DNA of 42,757 nt from Welwitschia mirabilis (lineage: Eukaryota > Gnetophyta > Gnetopsida > Welwitschiales): NCBI GenBank assembly GCA_051453625.1, contig JBOZIK010000001.1:225782106-225824862 (forward strand). Direction: 5' to 3'. Both the position numbers and the translations under genes were made by a program. Positions 1-10,617 of this stretch are shown piece by piece (position 1 is the first letter of the stretch; every line of letters begins with the position of its first letter). The notes beneath the pieces were generated by a model. That model was not told the DNA's origin and made no database searches. It saw only the letters and a program-made list of their open reading frames with translations.

Positions 1-2251
1 ACTTCTATTGAAACATTTTCTTGAGAATTTTTATTTATGATTGGCCTTGATTACAAAATTATGTTCATTAATTTATACTAAATTTTTAGAAAAGGGCATG
101 TAATTCCCCTTCTTCCCAAGAAATTCAAAACCCATTTCAATTAAGCTTAAAGTAATCCTTAATTAATTGTTTAATTATATTAAGGTTAAAATAGTAAAAG
201 ACAATGTCAATTATTTAAATACTATTAAAAGAAAAGGTTTAATAGGTGATATCTTTTATTTTATTATTACCTTAATGAATCATTAATTAGTGAAAGGGGG
301 CATTTTAAAGCAAAGAGGTTGGGTGGTCCACAAGATGTTAATATACCAAGAGTTTGGAGGACTGTTAGGCCCATGCATTAAAAGAGTGGTCCAAAATTTT
401 CCATCAGGATTTAAACCAATAATCTCTCTTTTAACTTGTAACATCTTTAATTGTTACACCATCAAGGATCCACTATTAAATGAGGCATTTCATATGCTGT
501 TAAATTTAGTGTCTTAGTTTCTATGCATTAAGGATATCTGTTTCTATCACTTAAATGTCTTCATTTCAACGTTGGCCGATTTATGAGCTGCACTGAATCA
601 TGTTATCATTAGATTAGTTTTATGCTGCCTCACATCATGCCTAATCCTCATAGAAGGGCATAGGAAAATCTCATCTTGCTCTAAACTCTATCTTTCTACT
701 ATCCTCTCTCTAGTGATGCATTTAATCTCCTTCGCTTTGACATATCCCATTTGTCTTTCCTATGAATAGTGTATGAATGAATTAAAATGCATAACAATGA
801 AATAGTCAAATATCTTTAAAGCATATAAGAATTATTTCAATGCTTATATAACTCCCTCACCTCTCATCCGCTCACCATTACAACTCTGTATCAACTGATA
901 TTCTACCAATTGAATCCATTGCTTGTATAAGGTTTTCATTAATTATGCCTCTTTCCTAATTAATAGAATAATTATTTGGAGAAATTAGTTTTTGGACAAG
1001 AAATCACCTTATTATGATTGACCTGTGCATTAGATTTTTCCATCAGCTGACATCTTATGTAGATCTAGCATTTTTAAATAGATGCGATGCATCTTTCTAA
1101 TAGTTCCACTTGTATATCAAATCAATGCATTTTGGGTATTTAGGATATCCAATGTGTTGGATCTCAAATATGATTAAATAGTTCTAGACTATGTAGTTTC
1201 TTCTGTGAAATCCTTAGCATATGAAACCTTTGATTGTGTAACACTTTCTTTGTTTAATGTTCTTCCTCTCTATTGCTCTTCCATCTTATACAATAACCAA
1301 GAATCACTTGCTAGCATGTGTCTATATTCTCTTTTATGTGTCTATGAATTTGAAGACTCATCTTGCTCTTAGTAATCTACCTCCTTCTCACAGAGTCGAA
1401 GAGACTTCAGTCTTCTTGAACACCCTCTTAACAATGTTTATGCTCACTGCTTAAGATAATCCATAACTGCGTAGCAATAGTTAATGGCTTTCTAATGCTT
1501 ATTTAATGCTGGCAACTGCCATTAAAACTTTAACTTTTTTTTATTTTTATTTGCCAAAGATTATGAAGTCACCATTTGATGTTAGTCTAGCTAAAGGCCA
1601 ACAATGCTATCAATGCTAGTGTGGACCTTATTGGACATTGATTTAGTTAAAGGAGTGATAGATTAATGGTTCGATCCTATCCCCTCCTTTGATGACGTTT
1701 GTAAAATTTCACTTTCTAATTATAATATTTATTTATTTATTTAAGGAATACCTTATGAAATATGGAATTCATAAAACAAATTTTGGCTTTTTAATATATT
1801 CAACTCATAGTATAATAAATTACGTGGATTACTTCCATGAAGGGACCTTTATCATTACTAGCTATCTATTATAATATTGCAATGATCTATACTTCAAGAC
1901 TTACTTAGAAGACTTAGGTATCTAGCTTTCTAACCTAAGTCATTGGATATAAATCTTAAATGTTATAGTTTAGTTATTTTAATCTTTATTCTATCATATG
2001 CTAGGACCTACATATGAACAAAGGTTTTTTCAAAGGGGACTTGATATTGGCCTTGCTTTATTGACTATAATTATACACACTAATTATACTATAAGTAAAT
2101 CTTTTATATCATAGTAAATAAGATATCATCGGCTTAAGTTTTTAAGTAGTTTTTTCTTATAATACATGAAGGAAGATTACCTTGATGAATTAAGTTTACA
2201 ATTCTTCTGATCTATTAGAAACCTTATTTTGCTATTTTTGTGTTATTAGAG
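1..2251. other. AT-rich sequence with no recognised gene
   Basis: I see no convincing coding region here. The short open frames (for example 290-517, 1257-1454 and 1689-1874) are no longer than expected by chance in AT-rich DNA and show no motif I recognise. A tRNA-like B-box core, GGTTCGATCC, lies at 1668-1677 with a weak A-box-like TAGTTAAAGG at 1644-1653; this is listed as a low-confidence finding. The right end runs into the tandem repeat at 2262. Confidence 0.6.
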
Positions 2252-2261
2252 GTACATGGAG

Positions 2262-2428
2262 TTTGAAGTTTTCAACTATAATATTATGGGGATTTTACAT
2301 TTGATATCGGAGCATTAAAGTTTATTGAGATTTTTCAATGGTAGAATTTTAAGCTATTACATTTTGGTATCAGAGAATTCAGTTTGAAATATTTTTAACT
2401 ATGGAACTTTTGGGTCATTTCAAAATAT
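2262..2428 (+). repeat. ~60-bp tandem repeat carrying PBS-like motifs
   Basis: Three diverged units begin at about 2262, 2321 and 2383, each opening with a TTTGAAG/TTTATTGAG-like segment. Units 1 and 2 contain TGATATCGGAGC (2302-2313) and TGGTATCAGAG (2365-2375). Both resemble TGGTATCAGAGC, the complement of the 3' end of initiator tRNA-Met that many plant LTR elements use as primer binding site. Unit 1 is preceded by GGGGATTTTACA, similar to the GGGGTGTTACA end of many plant gypsy LTRs. The third unit is cut by the start of Athila-like copy A. I infer a scrambled LTR/PBS junction of a separate gypsy element. Confidence 0.5.
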
Positions 2429-2429
2429 C

Positions 2430-3330
2430 ACTTAGACATATTCTTAAGTGTGAGCCTTTTTATTATTGGGGTATTAATTTCATAGGCCCTATTCATCCCC
2501 TTTTTATAATAAACATTACATTTTAGTAGATTTGAATTATGTGGTTAAATGGATTGAAGCCATATCTGCTTTGTTGAATAATGCCCGAATTGTTTGCCAT
2601 TTTCTTTGAGTTTATATTTTTTAGAAATTTGATTTTCTTAGAGTTATCATTAGTGACTAGGGCACTTATTTTATTAATCAGATTTTTAGGAAACTTCATT
2701 TATTTATTGGTATAGTCCATAAAGTAGCTTGTGTTTATTATCCTCAGACTAATGAATAGGCTGAAAATGTCAATAGAGAAATAAAAAACGTTATAAAAAC
2801 ATTTATCTATTAATAAGAAGTCTTGGGACTCTAATATTAATGGTGTACTTTAGGATTATTATACTACTTAGTATATTCTCTTCATTTTTCACCTTACAAA
2901 CTTGTATATGTAAAGTTTGTTTATTACCTGTTGATGTGTGTTATAATTCTTATTATGCATCTTATCAACTTAATTTTGTAGATTTTCATGAAAACCTTAA
3001 ATATAGATTAGCCCATTTAAACCATCTTGATGAAAAACAAACTCAAGTCATACATCATTAATTAATCCATAAAGCCCAAGTAAATTTCAAACATAATAAA
3101 AAGATATTTTATAACAAGTTTAAACCTAATCAACTTATTTTGTTATATAATACTAGAGTTTATCTTTTAAATAACAAGTTGACCTCTAAATGGTTAGGTT
3201 CTTACCTTATAGAGAAAGTACATCTTAATGTCTCAATTAAAATTTTAGATTTAGAGACTAGAGAGATTTAGAAGGTTAATGGGAAATGGTTAAAATTATA
3301 TGAATAATTTTTAGATACAACCATAAACAT
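2430..3330 (+). pseudogene. Integrase fragment of Athila-like pol (copy A)
   Basis: This is a broken retroviral-type integrase (DDE family), which would insert element cDNA into the host chromosome. It starts inside the catalytic core at a WGINFIGP motif (2467-2490). The usual catalytic Asp of the plant WGIDFMGP motif is Asn here, a G-to-A change. Further remnants in order are KWIEAI, a VIISD-type segment (~2640-2660), PQTNE (~2742) followed by a stop where Gln is expected, NREIK, SPYKLVY (~2890) and a KVNGKWLK-type C-terminus (~3270) typical of Athila integrases. Stops at 2658-2660 (TAG) and 2757-2759 (TAG) match Gln codons kept in other copies. The frame at 2840-3061 is the longest surviving open piece. 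Not functional. Confidence 0.8.
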
Positions 3331-3871
3331 AATAGAAGCACTTGTTTTGGAGGTTTTCCTTGATGAGGAGGACTTCCTCCCTATCATTGTATGAGTTCTT
3401 TCTTAGCCTACTTCTTTGGTTAATATTATGATGTTACTTAATTATTTTTTAAACTTAACGTGTGTATTACTTTATGAAGTTTCATGACTAGTCATACTTG
3501 GGCATTTATTATAGTAAGATTGGATTCATCTAATCTTAAGAAATTTCCATTTTTATGGACTTCATTTGAAAGAAGATGCCTTAGTTTCTTATGCCTTTTT
3601 CAATGATATTAAGGTCTTGGATTATTTGGGAGTGTTCTTTTCTATCTTTTATCTCATTTGTTTACCTTTATTTTTTTGAATGTGTAATCATGTGGGAATT
3701 TTTCTTTAAAAAAACGAAATAATGAGCATGATCCATTATATTTTATACTTCAAATAAAAATACATGGTTACCATGATGTTCTACCACACTAGGGTGAATT
3801 TTTTCAAAAGGAACCTTTGATAGTATTGGTAGCTATGGGAATGCCACTGGGGGGTCAGTTAGCCATGTTTT
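3331..3871 (+). other. Post-pol non-coding region of copy A
   Basis: No reading frame is evident. The sequence matches the region just after the integrase in copies B (from 6640) and C (from 26250), including a recurring CCATGATGTTCTACCA segment. It probably belongs to the long spacer between pol and the third ORF. Confidence 0.6.
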
Positions 3872-4783
3872 NNNNNNNNNNNNNNNNNNNNNNNNNNNNN
3901 NNNNNNNNNNNNNNNNNNNNNNNNNNNNNNNNNNNNNNNNNNNNNNNNNNNNNNNNNNNNNNNNNNNNNNNNNNNNNNNNNNNNNNNNNNNNNNNNNNNN
4001 NNNNNNNNNNNNNNNNNNNNNNNNNNNNNNNNNNNNNNNNNNNNNNNNNNNNNNNNNNNNNNNNNNNNNNNNNNNNNNNNNNNNNNNNNNNNNNNNNNNN
4101 NNNNNNNNNNNNNNNNNNNNNNNNNNNNNNNNNNNNNNNNNNNNNNNNNNNNNNNNNNNNNNNNNNNNNNNNNNNNNNNNNNNNNNNNNNNNNNNNNNNN
4201 NNNNNNNNNNNNNNNNNNNNNNNNNNNNNNNNNNNNNNNNNNNNNNNNNNNNNNNNNNNNNNNNNNNNNNNNNNNNNNNNNNNNNNNNNNNNNNNNNNNN
4301 NNNNNNNNNNNNNNNNNNNNNNNNNNNNNNNNNNNNNNNNNNNNNNNNNNNNNNNNNNNNNNNNNNNNNNNNNNNNNNNNNNNNNNNNNNNNNNNNNNNN
4401 NNNNNNNNNNNNNNNNNNNNNNNNNNNNNNNNNNNNNNNNNNNNNNNNNNNNNNNNNNNNNNNNNNNNNNNNNNNNNNNNNNNNNNNNNNNNNNNNNNNN
4501 NNNNNNNNNNNNNNNNNNNNNNNNNNNNNNNNNNNNNNNNNNNNNNNNNNNNNNNNNNNNNNNNNNNNNNNNNNNNNNNNNNNNNNNNNNNNNNNNNNNN
4601 NNNNNNNNNNNNNNNNNNNNNNNNNNNNNNNNNNNNNNNNNNNNNNNNNNNNNNNNNNNNNNNNNNNNNNNNNNNNNNNNNNNNNNNNNNNNNNNNNNNN
4701 NNNNNNNNNNNNNNNNNNNNNNNNNNNNNNNNNNNNNNNNNNNNNNNNNNNNNNNNNNNNNNNNNNNNNNNNNNNNNNNNNNN
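3872..4783. other. Assembly gap (912 N)
   Basis: A run of N. Left flank (~3757-3871) and right flank (4784-~4895) are diverged copies of the same stretch of the Athila-like spacer, so the join may link two different repeat copies. Confidence 0.95.
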
Positions 4784-5193
4784 ATACATGATCACCATGA
4801 TGTTCTACCACAGTAGGTAAATTTTTCTAAAAGAAACTTTTGATAGTATTAGTAGCTATGGAAACTCCATCAAAGGGTCAGTTGATCATGATTCATGGGT
4901 CTCTACTCATCTGATAGTGGTTGCACTTCCCTTATCATGGAATAAGAAATAAAATTTGAAGCTATGGGATTAGTAGTATTTCTGGTATCATTAGAGGCAT
5001 TGCTTATTTTCTAGACTCTTAGTTCTCACTTAGTTATTTCACTTTTAAAGATTCAAGTGTGTTTATGGGGTGAGAGTAGGTGAGTTCATTTCTACGTAAA
5101 TTTTGATTTTGATACTCATTGTTCTATGCACTTAAATATTTGAATAACATCATAACCACTACCTTTTTTAATGAACTTTATGAATTATATACA
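4784..5193 (+). other. Post-pol spacer of an Athila-like copy, second part
   Basis: Matches about 7040-7450 in copy B, including the GATTCRAGTGTGTTTRTGG segment and the TGAACTTTATGAA stretch just before the next gap. No coding signal. Confidence 0.6.
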
Positions 5194-5293
5194 NNNNNNN
5201 NNNNNNNNNNNNNNNNNNNNNNNNNNNNNNNNNNNNNNNNNNNNNNNNNNNNNNNNNNNNNNNNNNNNNNNNNNNNNNNNNNNNNNNNNNNNN
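5194..5293. other. Assembly gap of unknown size (100 N)
   Basis: Exactly 100 N, the usual placeholder for an unknown distance. Copy A breaks off to its left, and copy B begins mid-pol to its right. Confidence 0.95.
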
Positions 5294-6640
5294 TTTTCTA
5301 ATGAGTAGCGTTTTACTATTTCTTCTTTTTATTATCTTCTGTAGTATGCTAATATTATTAACTATCTTATGACCATGAAAACACCATAACATTGGACCTA
5401 CAACCAATGAAAATATTTTCTTTATAGGATAGGTAACTATGAATGGATAGATCCACATTTGTAAAGTAGGTGTAAAGATTAAATCATGAGAAAATGGATG
5501 CCTAATTGGAAGATATCTAACATTCTTCATTTTTATCATGGTGGTGTTTGTGAAGGACACTTTAGCGAAAATACAATAATAATGAAAATCCTCCATTCTG
5601 GTTTTTACTAGCCTTCCTTTTTCATGATTTTTTTGATTTTGCTAGAAGGTGTAATCCTTGTCACTGTTATGGTAGTCTTCTTCATTTATAAGAAATTCTT
5701 CTTAGATCTATTCTTGAGTGTAAGCCTTTTTATTATTAGGGTATTAATTTTATAGGCCTTATTTATCCATCTTCTTTGATAAGCCTTATATCTTAGTGGC
5801 TATAGATTATATGACTAAATCAGTTAAAGCCATATCTACTTCTTTGAATGATACCCAAACTATTTGTTATTTTCTTAGAACTCATATCTTTTAGAGATTT
5901 GGTTTTCCTAGAGTTATCATTAGTGATCAGAATACTCATTTTATTAATCATATTTTTAAGAAACTTCTTTTATCCATTGGCATAGAACATAGAGTAGAGT
6001 AGCTTATGCTCATCATCCTCAAAGTAATGAATAGGCTAAAAATGCCAATAGAGAAATAAAGAAAATGCTACCAAAAGTTGTCTCTATTAATAAAAAGTCT
6101 TGGGCTTCTAAACATAATGATGAACTTTGGGCTTACCATACTACTTGATGTACTTCTCTTCGTTTTTCATCTTACAAACCTGTATACGATAAATTTTGTG
6201 TTTTACTAGTTGAGTGTGTTATAATTCTTATCATGCATTTCATCAACTTAATCTTTGAATTTTGATGAAAACCTTAAATGTGGATTAATCTAATTAGAGC
6301 ATCTTAATGAAAAACAAACTTGTATCATACATTATCAATTAATCAATAAAGTCCAAGTAAAGTTCAAATAGGATAAAAAGATTTTTCATAAAAAATTTGA
6401 ATTTGGTTAACTTATTTTGTTATATAACACTAGAATTCATTTTTTAAATAACAAGTTGACCTTTAAATGGTTAGATTCTTACCTTGTAGAGAAAGTAAAT
6501 CTTAATTACTCAATTAAAATTTTAGACTTAGAAACTAGAGAGAATTAAAAGGTTAATGAACAATGGTTAAAATTATATGAAGGATCTTTAGATGTAACTA
6601 TCAATATGATAGAAGCACACGTTTTGAAGGTTCCATTTGA
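5294..6640 (+). pseudogene. Integrase of Athila-like pol (copy B), degenerate
   Basis: This is a broken integrase. The N-terminal zinc-binding region survives as HFYHGGVCEGHF (~5528-5563) and CNPC (5650-5661). A GFY-stop-P segment stands where plant elements have GFYWP, a Trp-to-stop change. The core shows GINFIG with Asp replaced by Asn, preceded by a TAG (5737-5739) at the Trp codon that copy A keeps as TGG. VIISDQ keeps its Gln codon CAG at 5928-5930, where copies A and C have stops. The segment after the PQTN position has TAG at 6032-6034. A SNREIK-like segment, an ALWAYRT-like segment (~6125) and a KVNGQWLKLYE-type end (~6550-6590) follow. There are many stops and some frameshifts; not functional. 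Confidence 0.82.
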
Positions 6641-8757
6641 TGAAAAGGACTTCCTTCCTATCATTATCTAAGTTCTTTCTTAGCCTACTCCTTTGGTTAA
6701 TATTAGATGTTATCTGATCATCTTTTAAACTTAACTTGTGTATTGCTTTATGAAGTTTTATAACTAATTTTATACTTGGGCATTTACAGTGATAATATTA
6801 GATTAACCCAATCTTAAGACATTCTCATGTCTATGGACTTCATTTGAAGGAAGATGCCTTGGTTTTTTATGCATTTTTTTAATGATGTTAAGTTTTTAAG
6901 TTATTTCAAAGTGTTCTTTTCTATCTTTTACCTCACTTATTTACCTTTGTCTTTTTGAGTGTATGATCATGTGGGATTTTTTTTTAAAAAAAGAGAAAGA
7001 GAAATAATAACCATGAGCTATTATATTTTATGCTTCAAAGAAATAGATGATTACCATGATGTTCTACCAGATTAAGATAAATATTTCCAAAAGAAATCTT
7101 TGATAGTGTTGATAGCTTAGGGAGCTCTAATAGGGGATCAGTTGATCATGCTTTATAGGTCCCTACTCCTCTGACAGTGGTTACACTCCCCTCATCATGA
7201 AAAAAAATAAACTTTGAGGTAGAGATCAGTAATATTTCTGATATCATCAAAGACGTCACTTGTTTTCTAGACTCTTAGTATTCTCACTTAGTAATTTCAC
7301 TTTTAAAGATTCGAGTGTGTTTGTGGAGTGAGAGAATAAGTTCATTTCTTGATAAATTTTGATTTGATAATCATTGTTCTATGCACTTGAATCTTTAACT
7401 ATCACTGTAACCATTACCTTTTTTAATGAACTTTATGAAGTATATACATTTTTTCATGCATATTTACTTAGATGGCTCTATGATGTCTTCCTTGAGAGTT
7501 TGCTAGTTTAGTACTTAGGATAGGTAAACAATCTTCTTCTTGTTCCTTATGTCCATTTTCACTCTGTGTTTCTTTGGCTTTTGAGCTTATGATTTCAAAG
7601 TCATTTATGTATTTTCTCATTATTTCATAGATACTTAATCATTTAGTAGTTTCCTTACTATTTTTCATGTTAAATCATTTTTTAGTGTGCATTTGAAAAT
7701 TAAACAAAACATTCTTTTCATTTCCTAGATTTAATGAATTCCCTTGTAGCTTATGGAGTTTTGAGTTTATCATGATTTCCTTCACTGTTCAGGTATATTC
7801 ATATAGTTTTTCTTATAGGTTTTAGCCTAGATAGTCTACTTTGTTTAGCCATAGTTTTTTCCTTCATTGCGTGTTTGTCCTTTTTTCCTTGATTTTTCTT
7901 AGTTTCTATTTGATTTTTTTAATTTTTCTAAGTTTTCCTATTTAAAACTACTACTTACATAATCATATCTATGTCTAAGCGTTTTATAATATTTTTCTCT
8001 CTAAAAAACTTTTCCTGCCTTGTTGTCCATCTGGTCATCTATCTAGTGTAATAAAACTGTAACCCAAGTTATTTTTCCGTTTTCCCCTTATTTTTTCATC
8101 ATTTTTGCCCATTCCTTTGAGAATGATAATCCCTCTATCTTATACCATGTTCTAGAACTTGTCTACTAGATTTTGTCTTCAGATTCATTAGATTTTAGTA
8201 ATTTTTCCAAAATGAGATATGTTTTTTTCTCCTCCTAATTTTTTCCCCTATTTTTCATCCTTTCGACATGCATTTTTCATGTATATCACTTAGTTTTTTG
8301 TGCTTTTCTATTTGGGACTTACTGATTTGAATTTCACTGTGTATTTTTTGAGTTATGAGTATTTTTGCATATTACAAGGTATTTTTAAAATTCCACATTT
8401 CACACTCATTTTTTCGTAAATCATAGGTCAAAACATAGTGTTCCTTTAGGAAAAATTAATCAGTTCATCATGTTCTATGCTTCTATTAGATTAGATTTTT
8501 TATTTAGTAGTTTGAATTTTTACTTTATGTGAGGTCCACTTAAAACATAGGTTTTTGATTTGTCTTGTATTTTTTATTTTTCTTTTCATGTTTAGGTAAT
8601 TCAAGATTCATTGTAACTTTTAAAAGAATAGGACATATTTTTAGTATTTTTCATAGTTTTTTATTGATTTCAGGGGTTGTTATTATGCCTCCATGTGACG
8701 TTTTTGACATGTTTTTATATTTTTGCATGATAATTTTTGTGTTTTAAATTGTGTAGG
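6641..8757 (+). other. Spacer between pol and the third ORF, copy B
   Basis: About 2.1 kb with no coherent frame. It aligns with copy A (3331-5193) and copy C (26250-28500). Long T-rich stretches occur at 7780-8750. The short frame at 8565-8747 is within the T-rich tract and is hydrophobic only because TTT and ATT codons dominate; I do not accept it as a gene. Confidence 0.55.
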
Positions 8758-10065
8758 CCTCATACATGTAGAGCTAGAAAGGCCAAGGCTAAGACTAAGG
8801 CAATAGAATAGGAGGCGAGTCCTCTAGTTGAGCAAAAGATAGAGCATGTAGAGCCTACACATCTACCACCTCGACACAATCGTTTCTTGACTATTAACAT
8901 AGTTAGTAAACATGTCAAGAATCATTTTAATGATTTTATGAGCCATATTAAGCCTGATATGGAGTAGAGATTGACATATTTATGGCTTTGATGAATTATA
9001 GATGTGCATAAGTCATACTACGAATTAGAGACAAGGGAGTTATACAACATCATGTACATTGAGAGGTAAGCTAACGCTCATGGTCAGTTATAGGACATGA
9101 TTATTGCATGTATATGGGAACACAAGATAGCCATTCTTCCATCCCATATTTTAGTTATCATAGATCTTGGTGAGCTTGGGAGTATGCACATATACTCAAC
9201 TAGGAGGACTGAGAAGCATCGAGCATATAACACCATTTTAGATATTTCAGCCGATCTTACTACTAATTAACGAGGTGTAAATGTTACTCAAATGATCCCT
9301 GTGTATAAAGTTTTGCACAACAGGTTGATTCATAACATTAGCCAATTCTTTCATGACAGTTACGCCATGGTAGTATACTTATAGATATTGGTAGATTTTA
9401 GATAAGGGGAGTAGATGGACCTTCCTACATTTATCTAGAGGAGAATTTAATCCATGGTAGAGCCACGATAGCTTCAGAGACTTGGTTATCTATTCCTCCT
9501 TTTAGTACTCTTTAGATGATTTGGGATACCAAAGCCCATGAATGAGTAGTGCCTATCTCATATATAGACTTTAGCTTGTTGATTATAGGACATGGATATA
9601 TATGTTTTAGGAGAGGTAGAAAGACCTTAGGTTTAGAGACCTGTGATTAGAGCTACTTTTGAGTAGATTCAAGCTCTCCTAGTAGAAACCACTAAGACCA
9701 TCAGAGGTTTCATAGACAAAGGTATTCATACATGTGATCAGAGGATCTAGGCTCTTGATTAGAGAACATAAGTACTTAATTAAAGGACAAAGACTCTTGA
9801 TCAAATACAATAGACATTTAAGTAGAGGATCCTGTCTATTGAGAACAGAATCTAGCACTCTAAGGATCAGATCATCAACATGTGCTAATCTGTCATGTTC
9901 ATATAGCAGAGTATGATAGTAGATATTTCTGAGGTGGTATGTATCTAGGGCAACAAGATAGTTAGATCCATATCTACATATTTAGACCTCTATTTCCCCA
10001 CAGATCCTGAGCATCCTTCTTCTTCTTCTCTTGCCTTTGAGTTATCTACCAAGTCATAATTTATC
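8758..10065 (+). pseudogene. Third ORF (env-like position) of Athila-like copy B, stop-riddled but frame-intact
   Basis: This lies between pol and the polypurine tract, where Athila-type elements carry a third, env-like ORF. I do not recognise the protein family and see no clear signal peptide or membrane segment. One frame, from the CCT at 8758 to about 9950, can be followed for ~400 codons without an indel, yet it holds about 31 stops. Each could come from CAG, CAA, CGA or TGG by one C-to-T or G-to-A change. Conserved patches shared with copy C include an HKIAILPSHI-type segment (~9120) and RLIHNI (~9320). Near the C-terminus seven consecutive seven-codon units (9724-9870) form a coiled-coil-like heptad array with pattern (I/T)QxL(D/N)QR. 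The frame at 9734-9916 is an out-of-frame shadow of this array. Confidence 0.65.
9724..9870 (+). repeat. 21-bp (heptad) tandem array inside the third ORF
   Basis: Seven contiguous 21-bp units, each seven codons in the ORF frame, of the type (I/T)-Gln-x-Leu-(Asp/Asn)-Gln-Arg. Several Gln positions are now TAG or TAA. The equivalent place in copy C (29496-29558) has only three units. Confidence 0.75.
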
Positions 10066-10606
10066 ATGTGTAGACAAGATGAGTGATTTTGTTTTATTAT
10101 TTTGTATCTCCCCTTATGTACATATTTTATACTGAAAACTCTCTTTTGATATGTTATAGGTGCTTTATTTTTTAAGCATGGTGTACTAATTTATATTTGA
10201 TTTTTTTTATCTATCTTTTAAGTTTTGCATGTTATAAATGAGGATTAATTTTAGATGAACAATTCTTGTATCTTATTACTATTTCATCTAGTGGGGGGCT
10301 ATTTTATTACACTGTCTAATTATCTATAAAATCAAAAATTTTGTTGCAAGTTCCTAATATCAAAGACCATTTTTAGCCTATTGTCCCCTCCATTATCTGG
10401 ACGATAACCTGGATGATTGATTAGCTTAGCTTTTGATAGGTAAAATATTTAATTTTTCTTATTTTATAAAATCTATTATGTATCTCTATTAAATTCTAAA
10501 AGACTTTTTAAGGTGATTTCCTTAAGTATCCTAGCTATTTTATTATCTAATAAGTTGGCTTGCAAACATGGTTTACTGCCTGGTTTTATTAAGGACTAAC
10601 AAAGTT
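10066..10606 (+). other. 3' untranslated region of copy B
   Basis: Non-coding stretch between the third ORF and the polypurine tract. It contains a paired dyad motif: ATTATCTGGACGAT (10392-10405) followed by CCTGGATGATTG (10408-10419). It matches 30490-31029 of copy C. Confidence 0.6.
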
Positions 10607-10614
10607 AAGTGGGG
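10607..10614 (+). promoter_or_regulatory. Polypurine tract of copy B
   Basis: AAGTGGGG just upstream of the LTR start TGTTATGCC. It primes plus-strand DNA synthesis in LTR elements. Copy C has AAGTGAGGGGA in the same place. Confidence 0.75.
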
Positions 10615-10617
10615 CTA

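Larger units (their letters stand above)
2428..5193 (+). mobile_element. Athila-like Ty3/gypsy element, copy A (truncated at both ends)
   Basis: Homology to copies B and C starts abruptly inside the integrase at about 2428 and runs through the integrase C-terminus (to ~3330) into the non-coding region that follows pol. That downstream part parallels 6640-7450 in copy B and 26250-27120 in copy C. The left end is fused to the PBS-like tandem repeat. The right end is lost at the 100-N gap at 5194. The 912-N gap at 3872-4783 has related but clearly diverged sequence on both sides, so the two parts may come from different copies of the family. Confidence 0.75.

Noticed and set aside
1257-1454. 65-codon frame as a membrane peptide gene
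   Set aside because: Hydrophobic composition follows from T-rich codons; no homologous copy or motif seen.
3817-4811. Long open frames of ~320 codons on both strands
   Set aside because: They consist almost wholly of N; the gap removes stop codons. The same holds for frames over the gaps at 5194, 11892, 20711, 29567, 38997 and 42243.
8565-8747. Hydrophobic frame as a signal or membrane segment of the third ORF
   Set aside because: It lies in a T-rich spacer, is not in a frame conserved with copy C, and any TTT/ATT-rich DNA would give the same appearance.
9734-9916. Basic, leucine-rich 60-codon frame
   Set aside because: It is the out-of-frame reading of the heptad array; the frame continuous with the rest of the third ORF is a different one.
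8758-9950. Reassigned genetic code (TAG read as Gln) to explain the many in-frame stops
   Set aside because: TAA, TAG and TGA all occur, Trp codons are affected as well, and sister copies keep CAG, CAA or TGG at the same sites. Deamination explains everything without a code change.
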